Below, one piece after another: positions 42,957-53,160 of a stretch of 64,000 nucleotides of DNA. This DNA is from Branchipolynoe longqiensis (lineage: Eukaryota; Annelida; Polychaeta; Phyllodocida; Polynoidae): the NCBI GenBank assembly GCA_030323885.1, contig CM059198.1:62398917-62462916 (forward strand). Direction: 5' to 3'. The notes beneath the pieces were generated by a model, which was given only the letters and a program-made list of their open reading frames with translations, did not search any database and had not been told where the DNA came from. Each line of letters opens with the position of its first letter. Positions within the stretch are counted from its first letter, which is position 1. The position numbers and the translations under genes are program-made.

Positions 42957-43130
42957 CTCCATGAATGAGCACCTACACCTCATAGCCACCTACACCAATG
43001 CTGTGACACTGGGCACGTGGAAGAACAAGCGTCTCCACATCCGTGTCTACCTCACATTTTGCAGACACCACGGGGTCACTCCTCTTAAGCCTTCACTCTA
43101 CGACATGTTAGCCTTCCAGTTACACCTGTC
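42954..43130 (+). pseudogene. Tyrosine recombinase, N-terminal (SAM-like) part
   Basis: Reads GYSMNEHLHLIATYTNAV, then GTWKNKRLHIRVYLTFCRHH and GVTPLKPSLYDMLAFQLHLS. This is the helical N-terminal core-binding region of retroelement-type tyrosine recombinases (Y-L-x-F-C-x-x-x-G-x-x-P-x-x-P). It ends abruptly at an inserted SINE-B. The protein resumes, out of frame and decayed, after 43312. Confidence 0.7.
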
Positions 43131-43311
43131 GTGGGGGTGATGAAAATGGGAAATACTGTGCCTAGAGCGGGACTCGAACCCACATCTCTTTGCATTCCGG
43201 GCCAGTGTGCTAACCATTACACGACCTAGGCTCCCTGATATCAACACACTCCCCACGCCTACCTGTCTATGTGGTTACTTGCCTGAGAGGTCAGTGCAGA
43301 CCACTACACAC
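43131..43311 (-). mobile_element. SINE-B inserted in the recombinase gene
   Basis: GGGGGTGATGAAAATGGGAA, GGACTCGAACCCACATCTC, the head complement and CAGTGCAGACCACTACAC. ACACCT at both edges (43120-43125 and 43309-43314) may be the target duplication. Confidence 0.85.
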
Positions 43312-44065
43312 CTTTCCTCCTGCCTCAGGGCTCAAGGTTCGGTAGACAATTACTTTAGTTCCGTTAAGACATGGCTTTCAGCCCATTCAGACTCTGCTTC
43401 TATCTTTGATTCTTATGATCGCGAGAGGCATGAAGAGGAATTCCACCCATAGAGTCCACAGAGCCCTTCCCCTCTCCCCTCCTGATCTTTCAAGAATAGT
43501 AAGATTCCTTGCTTCCCTTGGCCTCGATGCTGCAGTCTTCATGCACTCATCATGCTAGTCAGGCAAAGTAATCTCACTGCCAAGTCCAAATATGAAATTG
43601 GTCTGTGCACTCTGATGTTTCTTGACCTTGTTCCCTGCCCTTCCGCTCTCCTAGTCACCTTCCACTCCACTAAGACCCATCCTCGCTCTAAGCCCCCTCT
43701 CCGTTTATTCCATCCCTGCCATTCCTATTTCACTCTGCTGCCCCCTTTCCGCCTGGAGGAACTATGCACATGATCTCTCCCCTCCTCGGCATGCTCCCGC
43801 CTTTGCCCTCCCTTCCGGTGATTATCTCACTTCCCGTACCCTCTCCAGAGTCCTAAACATTGCCGCTTCCGCTGTCCTCCCCGCCGGGTCTCCTCTGACA
43901 CTCCATAGTCTCAGACAAGGCACGGCCCAGACCTGCCTTGACGCCAATCTCCCCATCCATGACATCCAACAGGCCGGTTCCTTGTCCAGTGACGCAGTTA
44001 AGACTTACCTGACACAAAACCCTATCACTAGGGCTCCCTCAGCGGTTGCCCCATTGTTGGGTTAA
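43312..44065 (+). pseudogene. Tyrosine recombinase, catalytic part, frameshifted (Ngaro/DIRS-like)
   Basis: Pieces in several frames: SRIVRFLASLGLDAAVFMHS, then in another frame RQSNLTAKSKYE (arm or catalytic-Arg region, R-x-S-N-L), then from about 43752 an open stretch to the stop at 44065. This stretch contains SPLTLHSLRQGTAQTCLDAN and SLSSDAVKTYL. HSLRxG is the catalytic H-x-x-R box, and Tyr in KTYL fits the nucleophile. An enzyme of this type cuts and rejoins DNA through a covalent 3'-phosphotyrosine. The gene is broken in at least two places, so this copy is inactive. RT and RNase H were not found upstream. Confidence 0.75.
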
Positions 44066-44362
44066 GTGCTGCACATGACTGTTACCTTTCTGATTGTATG
44101 ATTCTCATCATTTCACTTATCTCGCTCCAGGCACCCAATCACCTCGACTATGCCTAGCATTCCCGAACATTAGCGCCACTTCCCGGAAGCCAGCCTTCCA
44201 TGTCGCAAGGTGCCAGTCGCCTTCTGTTGAGCCAGCCTACCCAGCCTCCTGAGGCCATGATTCCTGGAGCCAGCCTCCTGCCCGCCTCCTGAGGCACTGG
44301 TATGTTACCATTATTGATTCATATTTGATTATTTCTATTCAATAAATCTTGAGTATCAAAAC
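44061..44362 (+). repeat. Direct repeat B1 of the YR retroelement
   Basis: Begins GTTAAGTGCTGCACATGACT immediately at the recombinase stop and ends AATAAATCTTGAGTATCAAA. It has an AATAAA signal. The near-identical copy is at 44551-44852. Confidence 0.85.
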
Positions 44363-44550
44363 TTGATTCTGTATTCATCTGTCCGAGTGCCGCAAATTAC
44401 ATATGTTGATGAGTCAACATATTTAATTTGTGCATGAGGGAAGTCGACACGCAGCACCTGACCACTCCGCCACTTCCCCACTCCCCTCATTTCGCTCCTG
44501 ACTCTCATCAGAGCAACACTATTTCACCCACCCAACCCTCTCATATAAGG
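44363..44550 (+). repeat. Spacer between the direct repeats (A2 candidate)
   Basis: 188 bases between the two direct repeats, including TATGTTGATGAGTCAACATA (a 20-base palindrome at 44401). In Ngaro-type elements the order after the ORFs is B1-A2-B2, with A2 matching the lost 5' A1. Confidence 0.6.
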
Positions 44551-44852
44551 GTTAAGTGTTGAGCTTGACTGTCACCTTCCTGATTGTTCGATTCTCATCA
44601 TGTCACTTATCTCGTCCCAGGCACCCAATCACCTAGATTATGCATAGCATTCCCGAACATTAACGCCACTTCTCGGAAGCCAGCCTTCCATGTCATATGG
44701 TGCCAGCCGCCTTCTGTTGACCCAGCCTCCCCAGCCTCCCGAGGCCATAATTCCTGGAGCCAGCCTACTGCCCGCCTCCTGAGGCACTGTTATGTTACCA
44801 TTATTTATTCATATTTGGTTATTTCTATTCAATAAATCTTGAGTATCAAAAA
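44551..44852 (+). repeat. Direct repeat B2 of the YR retroelement
   Basis: GTTAAGTGTTGAGCTTGACT to AATAAATCTTGAGTATCAAA. It has the same length as B1 and few substitutions. Confidence 0.85.
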
Positions 44853-44864
44853 CTAATTAATGCA

Positions 44865-45013
44865 GCATGTTTGCACTTCGAATATCTGAAAAGGTTGCCA
44901 TTTAAACTCAAAGTTATCTCAAACTAAATTAAGGTAGATAATAACGACCAACCTAATATATTTATTTTAGAAAATAACAGAACCTCAAAACCATCGGACT
45001 ATGCACCTTTAAT
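44865..45013. mobile_element. MITE, GCATAGTCCGATG family, right-end fragment
   Basis: Ends CATCGGACTATGCACCTTTA. The inner part has TTTGCACTTCGAATATCTGA, as in 640-690. Confidence 0.65.
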
Positions 45014-45302
45014 TGCACGTATTTGTTGGTGATGCTAATGAACAGATAATTACCACGATTAAGATATCACCTCATATTTGAATTAATCCCGAACATGCCA
45101 TATTTGATTGACCGATCATTTATGAATATGGCACCTGAATTAGAAGTATTACAACGTGTGTGTGTCAATTACATTTTGGTTTTGTTTAATCATGCATGAC
45201 GCAAACAAAGCCTCACCATGTATCCCCCACGGGCATGCGCGGCCGAGAATGACGTGTCATAATTCCACTGACACCACTATTGAATTTCCAAACACGAGAG
45301 AC
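45014..45302. other. No recognisable feature
   Basis: AT-rich, non-coding. Confidence 0.4.
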
Positions 45303-45594
45303 CAGACGGGAAGGCCGAATGAGTTGAGCATCCGTCTCCCATTTTGGTAGATTGTGTGATTCAAACCCATGGGTCAGACCACTGGTCGAGCTAGACCAAT
45401 GATTTAAAAATTGATATTTGTCGCTTCCTAGCCAGGCGCTCGGCATTATTAGGATAGGGCAAGGACTGGTTTGGCTCAGAGTCAGGATAATATGACTGAG
45501 TGGGATATCAGGTCATGGTGCTGGTCGCATGGTATTCCCAGTGGGGCAGCACTATAAAGTCACCATGAGTGTGCACTGTCGCAAGGCGGTACCC
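45303..45594 (+). mobile_element. SINE-A, plus copy of an inverted pair
   Basis: The head CAGACGGGAAGGCCGAATGA through body GGCAGCACTATAAAGTCACC to CGGTACCC. It then joins directly to an inverted copy. Confidence 0.85.
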
Positions 45595-45789
45595 ATGACC
45601 TGATATCCCACTCAGTCACATTATCCTGACACTGAGCCAACCAGTCCTTGCCCTATCCTATTAATGCCGAGCGCCAGGCTAGGAAGCGACACGTATCAAG
45701 TTTTAAGTCATTGGTTTGACTCGACCAGGATTCGAACCCACAAACCCATGGGTTTGGATCCCCCGGTCTCCCAAAACAGGAGGGTGGCC
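45595..45789 (-). mobile_element. SINE-A, minus copy of the inverted pair
   Basis: Starts in the body (TGACCTGATATCCCACTCAG) and ends at the partial head (CCAAAACAGGAGGGTGGCC). There is no tail, so the pair meets body to body. Confidence 0.85.
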
Positions 45790-45889
45790 AAGAGTCATGT
45801 GATGGTGGGGAGCGGAGAGCACCCACAGAGTAGTATGTACAGTGACAATATTATACAATAATAACAATTCCCGTCCATGCATCTTTACT

Positions 45890-45905
45890 CACATAATACT
45901 CATAC

Positions 45906-45942
<37 letters not shown>

Positions 45943-46345
45943 CCAGACTGGATAGCTGAATAAAATACAACAACACACACATAAAACACAAGAACACACA
46001 CATAGAACACACACATAGAAAACAAATGAAACACAAAGACACACAAATAATATATATATACAAGGACACAAGAACATATAAACACAAAGACCAGCGCACG
46101 ACAGAAACACAACACACAAAGAAAGCACAAAAGACATACAAATAACACACAAAGACACATAAATCAAGCACAAATATATACAAATAAAACACAACACACA
46201 AATAAAGCACAAATACATACAAATAAAACACAACAACACAAAAATAAAACACAAAGGCACACACATAAACACAAAGACACACAAATAAAAAACACAGACA
46301 CATACCACACACATAACACACAAATAATACCACCACCACCACCCG
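45890..46345. repeat. AT microsatellite and ACAC/AAATAAAACAC satellite
   Basis: AT repeats (45910-45938), then CACAAATAAAACACAA / GACACACAAATAA words to about 46335. Minus-strand frames rich in Cys and Val are artefacts. Confidence 0.85.
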
Positions 46346-46630
46346 TAGACATACACAAATATCCCCTTCCTACCTTTACCGGTAATTATCGGAAGTGTGT
46401 CAGTGGAACAGGGTAGTGAGACCTCAAAGTGCGCCGGACACGTGATCCGCCGGGTGGCGTGTGGGTGGCTGGATTCGCCAGTGTGGGCATGTAGGGCATC
46501 GTGTCCATTCTGACTATGAGCCCGGGGCCTGTGGCGATGTTATTAAGGCTGCCAACACACCCAGCTCAGCCATAATAGCCGGGGTTCGCTGTATTTGAGG
46601 GGGAACACGCAGGGCACCAGCAGCCGAGGC
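46346..46630. other. Unique-looking, no supported gene
   Basis: Includes CGCCGGGTGGCG (46449). Nothing else is recognised. Confidence 0.35.
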
Positions 46631-46752
46631 ACTAGCAACATCTAAGGTCATATGACCAGACGGGATGGCCGAATCAATTGAGCGTCCGTCTCCCATTTTG
46701 GGAGATCCTGGAATTCAAACCCATGGGTTCGGACGCTGGTCGAGTCAAACCT
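46631..46752. mobile_element. SINE-A fragments: minus tail joined to plus head
   Basis: AGCAACATCTAAGGTCATAT (a minus-strand tail piece) is followed directly by the plus-strand head GACGGGATGGCCGAATCAAT and the B-box-like GGGTTCGGACGCTGG. Confidence 0.7.
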
Positions 46753-47190
46753 ATTGTAAAGTACATGGCTGGAATATGTGTTTGTGTAAGCAGGCTATAG
46801 TGAAATCAATAGGCAAAAAGAGAAAGGAAGAGTATTAAAAGTGAAAGTAGAGAGAGAGAGAAAAGCCCTCAGGTTTAGTATTTATGGTGGTACATGGATC
46901 CAGTATGACATGTCACCTGACCGTTTTCTCCAATGAGAATTAAGCATCTACAGCTCCACCAATGAACATCAAGCATTCCTGTGTCACCATGGCTACAGTG
47001 ATCTGCCCACCACCACCATGCGTGTGGCTCCCGTGGCCACCACCTGCCCTGAGCTGGGTGTATGGTGACCCATGACTACTGTGGGGGGAAGGGGTAGTGG
47101 GTAGAGCTCCAAGCACCCCTTCCACACTATCTGACTAACAAACAATGACTATTGAGCCATGAATCAATCGTTAATAGTGTCGATGGACCA
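46753..47190. other. Mostly unannotated; possible minus-strand terminal exon
   Basis: On the minus strand a pyrimidine tract ending CCCCCCACAG (near 47077) is followed by an open frame of about 45 codons (SHGSPYTQL, GQITVAMVTQ, LMFIGG) to a TAA near 46945. This could be a terminal exon but has no homology I recognise. Otherwise nothing is seen. Confidence 0.25.
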
Positions 47191-47934
47191 GGGCCCATGT
47201 GTATGAGCCAATTTTTAACCGCACCGGGGTTAAAGGCGGGTGTCGGGTTAGCTAACCCCGGGGTTCAAAATGTGTGACGGGGGATGTATGTGACCAAAGC
47301 GCGCCCGAGTTAGCTAATGTTTCAGTTATTTATAGATTTTGGGGAACCCCTGTGTGCTTGTTTATATTCGTCGATTTGACAATATGAATAACGCCGCCGA
47401 TATAGCTGCTACATTAATATTGGTTCGAATTTAGGGTTAATTTAATGAAATTTCACCATTTGAGTATGTAATTCTGTTAAATATGATCGCATTGAATAGA
47501 TTTGGGCGTAATATATTCCCGCCGATTCGGCGGCGATCGCGGCGGCCATTTTTATTTGACGTTCGACAGTATGGATATCGACGTCGCTGCAGAGGCGGCG
47601 ATTTGTTTACTTTACATTTGTCGATTCGATAATATAAATAACGTCGCCGATGTAGCTGCTACGTTAATATTGCTTCGAATTTAGGGTTAATTTAATGAAA
47701 TTTCACGATTTGCCTATCTAATTCTGTTAAATATGATCGCATTGAATAGGTTTGGCCATAATCGGTGCCTAACCCCACCTTTAACCCTGGTTTCGCTTGG
47801 GGTTAGCGCAGGCGACTTTACGCTCGCCGAGTTAGTTTAACCCGACACATACATACGCAGTTTTCGCCGCTAACCCGGGAAATCCGCCCGACGCAGGGTT
47901 ACGACCGCTAACCTGGACACATACATATAGGCCC
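47191..47934. mobile_element. Word-repeat element, GGGCCCATGTGTATG ends, GTTAGC words
   Basis: Ends GGGCCCATGTGTATG and CATACATATAGGCCC are inverted. Subterminal words are GTTAGCTAACCCCGG and ACCCCGGGG-like. The central segment (TTCGAATTTAGGGTTAATTT, TCTGTTAAATATGATCGCAT) is present twice here and is shared with 54986-55743 and 63512-64000, whose termini differ. Confidence 0.8.
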
Positions 47935-47980
47935 AGCTGCACCACGAAAGGTTACTTTCTGAGACATCCAATCAGGTTAA

Positions 47981-48213
47981 CCCTGGCAACATCTAAGGTC
48001 ATATTAGGATGGGTACCGACTTGTGACAGTGCACATTCAGGGTGCGTTTATACTGCTGCTCCACTTGGAGACCAGGCCGCCAGCAACAATTATCCTGCCA
48101 CTGAGCCAACCACTCGTTGTCGCAACTTAATAAGGCCGAATGCCTGGCTAGGAAGCGACAAGTATCAATTTGACTCAACCAGGGTTCGAACCCGTGGGTT
48201 CGAATCCTACGAT
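47981..48213 (-). mobile_element. SINE-A, partial
   Basis: CCTGGCAACATCTAAGGTCA to the B-box complement GGGTTCGAACCCGTGGG. The distal head is missing. Confidence 0.85.
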
Positions 48214-48340
48214 AAGGGATGCGAGGGTAACTATTCCAAGACATCCAAGTTGGGATTTAACAAGGCACTCATCGGGCCCTTTGCCACGTTCGTTGTGGGT
48301 GGTGGTGTGTGTTGGGGTGGGGAGGCAGGGTTGGTGTTTG

Positions 48341-48525
48341 TTAGTGTTTTACGTCCTAGCAACATATATATGGTCATATCCGGAACGGTAGGACCTACCG
48401 ATTTGTGACAGTGCGCACTCATTGTGAATTTATAGTGCTGCCTCACGGGGAGACTGGGTCATCGGCACCATGATATAATATCCCATTGAGTCAGCTTACC
48501 CTGGTACTGAACAAGACAGTCTATA
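48341..48525 (-). mobile_element. SINE-A, truncated by the next element
   Basis: GTTAGTGTTTTACGTCCTAG to CTGGTACTGAACAAGACAGT. It stops where the word-repeat element begins. Confidence 0.8.
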
Positions 48526-49118
48526 AAGGCCCAGTCAGACCGTACCGGACTGAGTACCGGACACCACCGGACAAATAATTGTCTAGTCCAGTGGTGTTCG
48601 GTGTCGAACTGTTGCAACGGCCGCCGGACGAAACGGACGCTAAACTGACAAGAAACGTACATTAACGAATAACCAATGGATGAGAACCAGACGAGAACCG
48701 GATGGCAACCGAATGTCGAACAGGCGGACCGGACACCAAACGGACACCAAATGGACACCAACCGGACACCAACCAGAACACCTACTGGACTGTTCATGGA
48801 TGCACCAAAAACCGGCAGCACCGTCAACAGACTCATCAGATACAAACCAGACACCTAACGGATGAGTAACGGATATGAAAGAGACAAAACGGACTAAACG
48901 GACATAAAACGGACACCAACCGTAAACCTCAGTCTGGCGGTGTCCGGTACAAGTTTTGTGCATTTTCAAAAACTTGTACCGGGCACCACCAGACACCACC
49001 AAACAGATAATGGACACGCCGGATGCCAACCATATATAAATCGTACATTGTCGTATTTCACCAGACAGTGTCCGTTTTCTATCCGGTTCCTCAATCCGGT
49101 GAGGTCTGACTGGGGCTT
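48526..49118. mobile_element. Word-repeat MITE, ACCGGACACC family
   Basis: Ends AAGGCCCAGTCAGACCG and GGTCTGACTGGGGCTT are inverted. The interior is filled with ACCGGACACC, ACGGACACCAA and GGTGTCCGGT. Related to 3099-3686, but the terminal GTCGCAC has become GTCAGAC in both ends of this copy. Confidence 0.8.
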
Positions 49119-49347
49119 TAACATTGCATGGTCCGATGGGTTTCAGTTTCGGTCATTGCTTGAGACTATCCGCCATGTTGTCGAGTGCCGCCACCTGGTG
49201 GGAAGCAAGGATACTACTCGTGGTTCACAATCGGCCATTCTGTCGACGCTCGCTAACGCTAGGTGGCAGCACCACTAGCAGGTCGGCGCTCTAAGCTCGA
49301 GTGCTAAAGAGGGATGATCGACCCATGATGTGGAGTCGGGGTTGATT
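49119..49347. other. Unique-looking, two CTCF-like motifs
   Basis: GCCGCCACCTGGTGGG (49186) and AGGTGGCAGCACC (49260). It begins with a GCATGGTCCGATGG trace of the GCATAGTCCGATG family. Confidence 0.4.
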
Positions 49348-49602
49348 GGTTGGTGATTGGAGTTTTACGACCTTGTGAGAGTGCACACTCATGGTGACTT
49401 TATAGTGCTGCCCCACTGGGAAATTAGGCCACCGGCACCGTGACCCGATATCCCACTCAGTCGCATTATCCTGACACTGAGCGAAACCAGTCCTTGCCCT
49501 ATCCTATTAATGCTGAGCGCCAGGCTAGGAAGCGACGAGTATCAATTTAAAAGTCATCGGTTTGACTCGACCGCGCTCTACCAAATAGGCCACCACGCCC
49601 GG
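49348..49602 (-). mobile_element. SINE-A, with deletion in the head
   Basis: From GGTTGGTGATTGGAGTTTTA to TAGGCCACCACGCCCGG. The B-box region is deleted. Confidence 0.8.
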
Positions 49603-49820
49603 TCAGGGCTTACTAGTCGTGGTGGGTTTGTAATATCCGCAGCGTCCCCACCAGAATAGAAAGGATTCAAGAACACAAAATCCCATATATCATATATCAA
49701 GCCATTATGCTGCTGATCCCTTTCTTTCAATGAGCACCTTGAACAAATCTGGAGTAAGATGGACGATAATAAGGGAAATCTAGGGAGTAGGACTTTTCTC
49801 TCTATGGTATAAGTCATGCA

Positions 49821-49986
49821 CAGTAAATCCTCCCTAACTGACCACCTCCACAGATCGACCACTTCCTTATATCGATCGCTTTACGATACCATTTTAACCA
49901 TATTTTAACTCCCTAAACCGACCACCTCCCTGAATGGACAACTTCAAGTCGGTCCCAAAGCCGGTCGATTTAGAGAGGTTTTACTG
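49821..49986. mobile_element. Pogo-like MITE, complete copy
   Basis: CAGTAAATCCTCCCTAACTG to GATTTAGAGAGGTTTTACTG. TA on the right. Confidence 0.85.
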
Positions 49987-50148
49987 TACTTTATAACCTA
50001 GGTGAATTCTCAGTTTCTTTTCACTCCCCAGGTGGCGCCGTAGTACAATGTATTACAAATGTACTTCAGTATATAAAGTGATGTCTCCTTTTCCATTCAC
50101 TCCGCCACGTGGTGATATAGTATACATGTACTTAATTAGTCATTAGAC

Positions 50149-50325
50149 AGGCTACCAAAGCAGATCCTCTATTCTCAACTGTCTTCTGGTTACAGAAAGA
50201 GAGGGTGCCCTCGTCTCCGGTTCAAGGATACCATCAAGAGAAACCTGAAGCTGAGAGACATTAAAACCGACTCATGGACATCACTCTCACAGCAGAGAGC
50301 TAAATGGAGAGCGGCAGTCAAGTAA
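50149..50325 (+). pseudogene. LINE ORF2 C-terminal fragment
   Basis: 58 codons and a stop in one frame: RLPKQILYSQLSSGYRKRG, CPRLRFKDTIKRNLK, DIKTDSWTSLSQQRAKWR, AAVK. The RLPKQ...RFKDTxKxNLK...W...RxxWR pattern is typical of the end of LINE ORF2 proteins after the RT domain. An ATG tail (GCATGATGATGATGAC) follows at 50360. It is the sense parent of the minus-strand tails at 4606 and 28106. Confidence 0.75.
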
Positions 50326-50774
50326 TGAAAGCAGTCTTTGTCGCATCGCGACCGACAGCATGATGATGATGACTTAATTAGATAAGATGAAGTCTGTTTC
50401 CATGCAAAACCATGTGCATTGCCATAGTTTGCTACGACTATAAGTATTGTAAAATATTGTGCAGTATTGCAAAGATATCCTTAACATTTTAATAGGAAAG
50501 GGACAAATCAATATGTAAGGACACGATCGTGAATTGCTGAATATGAACATGGAATGTTTGTTTAAAGACTATGTATGGTGTGGCCCTAGCGTCGGTCGAC
50601 CAGTATTCAATAGAATATCAGTGAGAACAACGCCAGTGTGGTGGCTTTATTACCACAATAATATTATATATATCATATGAACAATTACAATGTGTGAAAC
50701 AATTAAACATAACCTGTGCAGATTGCATCAGCGTAGCAGGACGTCCGAATTACTCTAAGTGAATGAGCCAAACA
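50326..50774. other. LINE 3' tail then unique AT-rich DNA
   Basis: 3' tail to about 50373. Beyond it no feature is recognised. Confidence 0.4.
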
Positions 50775-51113
50775 GAAAAGTTTGTTTTATTTAACAACGC
50801 CTCTAGAGCACATCGATTTTTATCATCGGTTATTGGACATCAAGCATATGGTCATTCTGACATATTTCTTTGGAGGAAACCCACTGCCACCACATAGAGT
50901 ACTTTTTCAAATAAGCAGCCAGTCTTTTATATGCACTTTCCCACAGACAGGACAGCACAGCACATACCACTGCCTTTGATGAACCAATTGTGGACCATGG
51001 TGTTGGAAGGGAAAATAGTCCAAACTGCAAACGTGTCCACTGAGCAGGATCGATCTGATGACCCATACCTTCACAGGTGGATACTCTACTGCCTGAGCTG
51101 CATCCCGCGCTAA
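50775..51113 (-). mobile_element. SINE-C, long copy
   Basis: Plus strand: AAAAGTTTGTTTTATTTAAC, CTAGAGCACATCGATTT, TCTTTTATATGCACTTTCCC, CACAGACAGGACAGCACA, then the tRNA-like head complement ending CTACTGCCTGAGCTGCATCC. In sense orientation the head is CAGCTCAGGCAGTAGAG. I associate this family with molluscs, from memory and unverified. Confidence 0.8.
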
Positions 51114-51647
51114 GTGAATGAGCCAGTGAATCAGTTCGGCAACCTTAATGGTGATCCTACAATGAAGGTACTGGAAACTCGAGTAGTCAGCCGGGGCGCC
51201 ACATATGAGGGGATGTGCAACGCCAGTGTTAAACTTGTTAAAATTATACTTGTAAAGGCACCAAACTTCAGCTTTCCTGGGGTGCCAGCAACCCTAGGGC
51301 TGGCTATGCCAACACGCACCCCTCACAGAGAGCACATCGATTCGCTACATTGTCATACCCAATAGTATGGTAACAGCGTAATCTACTGATGATTGGCTCT
51401 TTTAAAAATATTTTTAGGGGTTAATATTTTATTCATCTAAATACACATTTTGTCAGCGCCGAGACACTGGTCTTCCAGCCACTGAAGTGATCAGTTTGTA
51501 CATGTTGACGGGGAAGTGGAATGTGATGTATTGCATGCAGCACACCCTATTCTAAACCTTAAAAGTGGGCGTGAGTCTAGATAGATAATGTATCATGTAC
51601 AGCAAAGGCACTCAACATGGTGGTATATCGAGCGGTTTGCTGCTGCC
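51114..51647. other. Unique-looking, no supported gene
   Basis: No repeats or exons recognised. Confidence 0.35.
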
Positions 51648-52250
51648 CTTTAAATAAATAAATAAAACATTTATATAGCGCCCGATCCAGCAAGCCGTTC
51701 TCAGGTGCTTTCCATAACAAACAAATATACAGGAAAATAAATTTCACCCAGGTAAAAGCAGATTTAAACAAATGTGTCTTAAGACCTTTTTGAAAAGCAC
51801 CAACAGATTTACAATCTGTGATATATCGTGGCACAGCATTCCACAGTCTAGGGGCAGCATTACTAAAAGCACGATCCCCAAAGCCTTTGAGTCTGCTCCG
51901 AGGAACTGCTACCTGGCTGGAGACTGTGGAGCGCAGTGTTCGAACATTTGTTCTCTCCTGGAGCATATCTCTCATATATTCTGGAGCCTGATCATGAAAG
52001 GCATGATATACAAGAAGCAGCACCTTGAAATCAATTCTCTTCTCCCCAGGGAGCCAGTGTAATGATTTCAGCACAGGAGTGATGTGATACAATTTCTTTG
52101 TACCCGTCAACCACCTGGCAGCCGCATTCTGTATACGTTGCAGTTTTGAGATACTTGACAGCAGCAGACAATACAAGAGAGCATTACAATAATCGAGGTG
52201 TGAACTCAATGAAAGCCTTTGAGTTTGAATGCTGGCATCCTTTTTTGACT
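51648..52250 (-). pseudogene. LINE ORF2 C-terminal fragment with TTTA tail (CR1/L2-like)
   Basis: On the minus strand it reads LSSHLDYCNALLYCL, LSSISKLQRIQNAAARWLTG, HITPVLKSLHWLPGEKRIDF, KVLLLVYHAFHDQAPEYM, NVRTLRSTVSSQVAVPRSR and FSNAAPRLWNAVPRYI, then a 3' region ending GGGCGCTATATAAATGTTTT and TTTA repeats (51650-51665). This is the post-RT region of a CR1/L2-type LINE: LDYCNxLLYG, LQxxQNAAAR, LHWLPxxxRI. One frame stays open for about 200 codons, so the insertion is fairly young. 5'-truncated, as usual. It lies about 50 bases downstream of a host splice donor, in the same orientation. Confidence 0.85.
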
Positions 52251-52299
52251 GAAGAATAAAGTGCAAAGCGCAAGGCGTAAAGCGGAAGCGGTGACATAC

Positions 52300-52401
52300 C
52301 TTGGGATTGATGATGTGCTCCTTGAAGTGGAACTGAGTCTCCCCGTTTGTCCGCTCGTAGTCGACCGGCTGTCCTTCCGGTTCATAGGCCGGGTTGGCAA
52401 A
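52300..52401 (-). CDS. Host internal exon encoding an FxNPxY cytoplasmic motif
   Basis: 102 bases (34 codons). The minus strand reads FANPAYEPEGQPVDYERTNG then ETQFHFKEHIINPK. It is bordered upstream by a branch-like CTAAT, a pyrimidine tract and CTTCGCTTTCAG, and downstream by the donor AAG|GTATGTCA. Both ends fall on codon boundaries, a symmetrical phase-0 exon. FANPAY fits F-x-N-P-x-Y, the PTB-binding and endocytic signal of LDL-receptor-family, APP and integrin tails, so a receptor tail (perhaps LRP-like) is plausible. The gene itself is not recognised. The acidic, polar composition without a hydrophobic stretch fits a cytoplasmic segment. No neighbouring exon could be joined with confidence, so the introns are probably long. 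Confidence 0.7.
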
Positions 52402-52550
52402 CTGAAAGCGAAGGAAGATTAGCATGAGTAAAATGGCATGTAATCGTAAACAGCATAGGTCTCAATATTGTGGAAGCAATAACCTCTGCTGACTTAAGGA
52501 GTTACATTCTGTTAACCTGTTAGGATCAAGATGTCAGTTCAGTCGGACTG
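52402..52550. other. Intron side of the exon
   Basis: Contains the acceptor tract. No other feature. Confidence 0.4.
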
Positions 52551-53119
52551 GTTTTTTTCTGGATATATATATTATATATATAATATATATATGTATATAA
52601 ATATATATATAGATATGCATATATATACATATATACACATTTATATATACATATATACACATAAACAAACATAAATATACATGTATGAACATATAATGAA
52701 AAAGAAGTTCGGGCACAAGTGACAATGTGCGTGCCCCATGTTAGGGTTTGGGCCGGTGGTAGCGCCACCGGTCCCAGGGTGTCAGGAACGGAGCAAATAC
52801 GTTGTGAATAGTAATTGGTAATAATTGACAATAAAGGGACAATAACAATAAATTCCCCGTCCGCGTGTGTGTACTCGCATAATGCTTAGACCTCACATAT
52901 ATACATTATATTTGCATATATATATATATACATATATATACATATACATGTATACACATATATATATATGCATATATACATATATAACCTATATGTCTAT
53001 ATATATTCGAACCCTCGACCTCCCGCGTAGGAAGCCAGTGTTCTGATCGATTCAGCCACAGCGTCCGATAAATACATAATAAATTGCATAGCATAAATAA
53101 ACAGATATATATATGAATT

Positions 53120-53154
<35 letters not shown>

Positions 53155-53160
53155 TCCACA
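52551..53160. repeat. AT microsatellites with GGTGGTAGCGCCACC and the CATAATGCTTA anchor
   Basis: TATA-type repeats at 52562-52680, 52905-53000 and 53102-53152. Between them lie CCGGTGGTAGCGCCACCGG (52752), the anchor CTCGCATAATGCTTAGACCT (52874) and a SINE-A head. The arrangement resembles 37202-37500. Confidence 0.7.
53006..53068 (-). mobile_element. SINE-A head only
   Basis: The plus strand ATTCGAACCCTCGACCTCCC to GATTCAGCCACAGCGTCCG is the complement of a SINE-A head with no body or tail, set between AT arrays. Confidence 0.75.

Noticed and set aside
45889..46358. Minus-strand frames rich in Cys, Val and Phe resembling membrane proteins
   Set aside because: Translation of a CA-rich satellite. 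Three frames are open together and no family is recognised.
51772..52062. Plus-strand frame of 96 codons
   Set aside because: Antisense shadow of the minus-strand LINE ORF2 fragment, which has clear RT-tail motifs.
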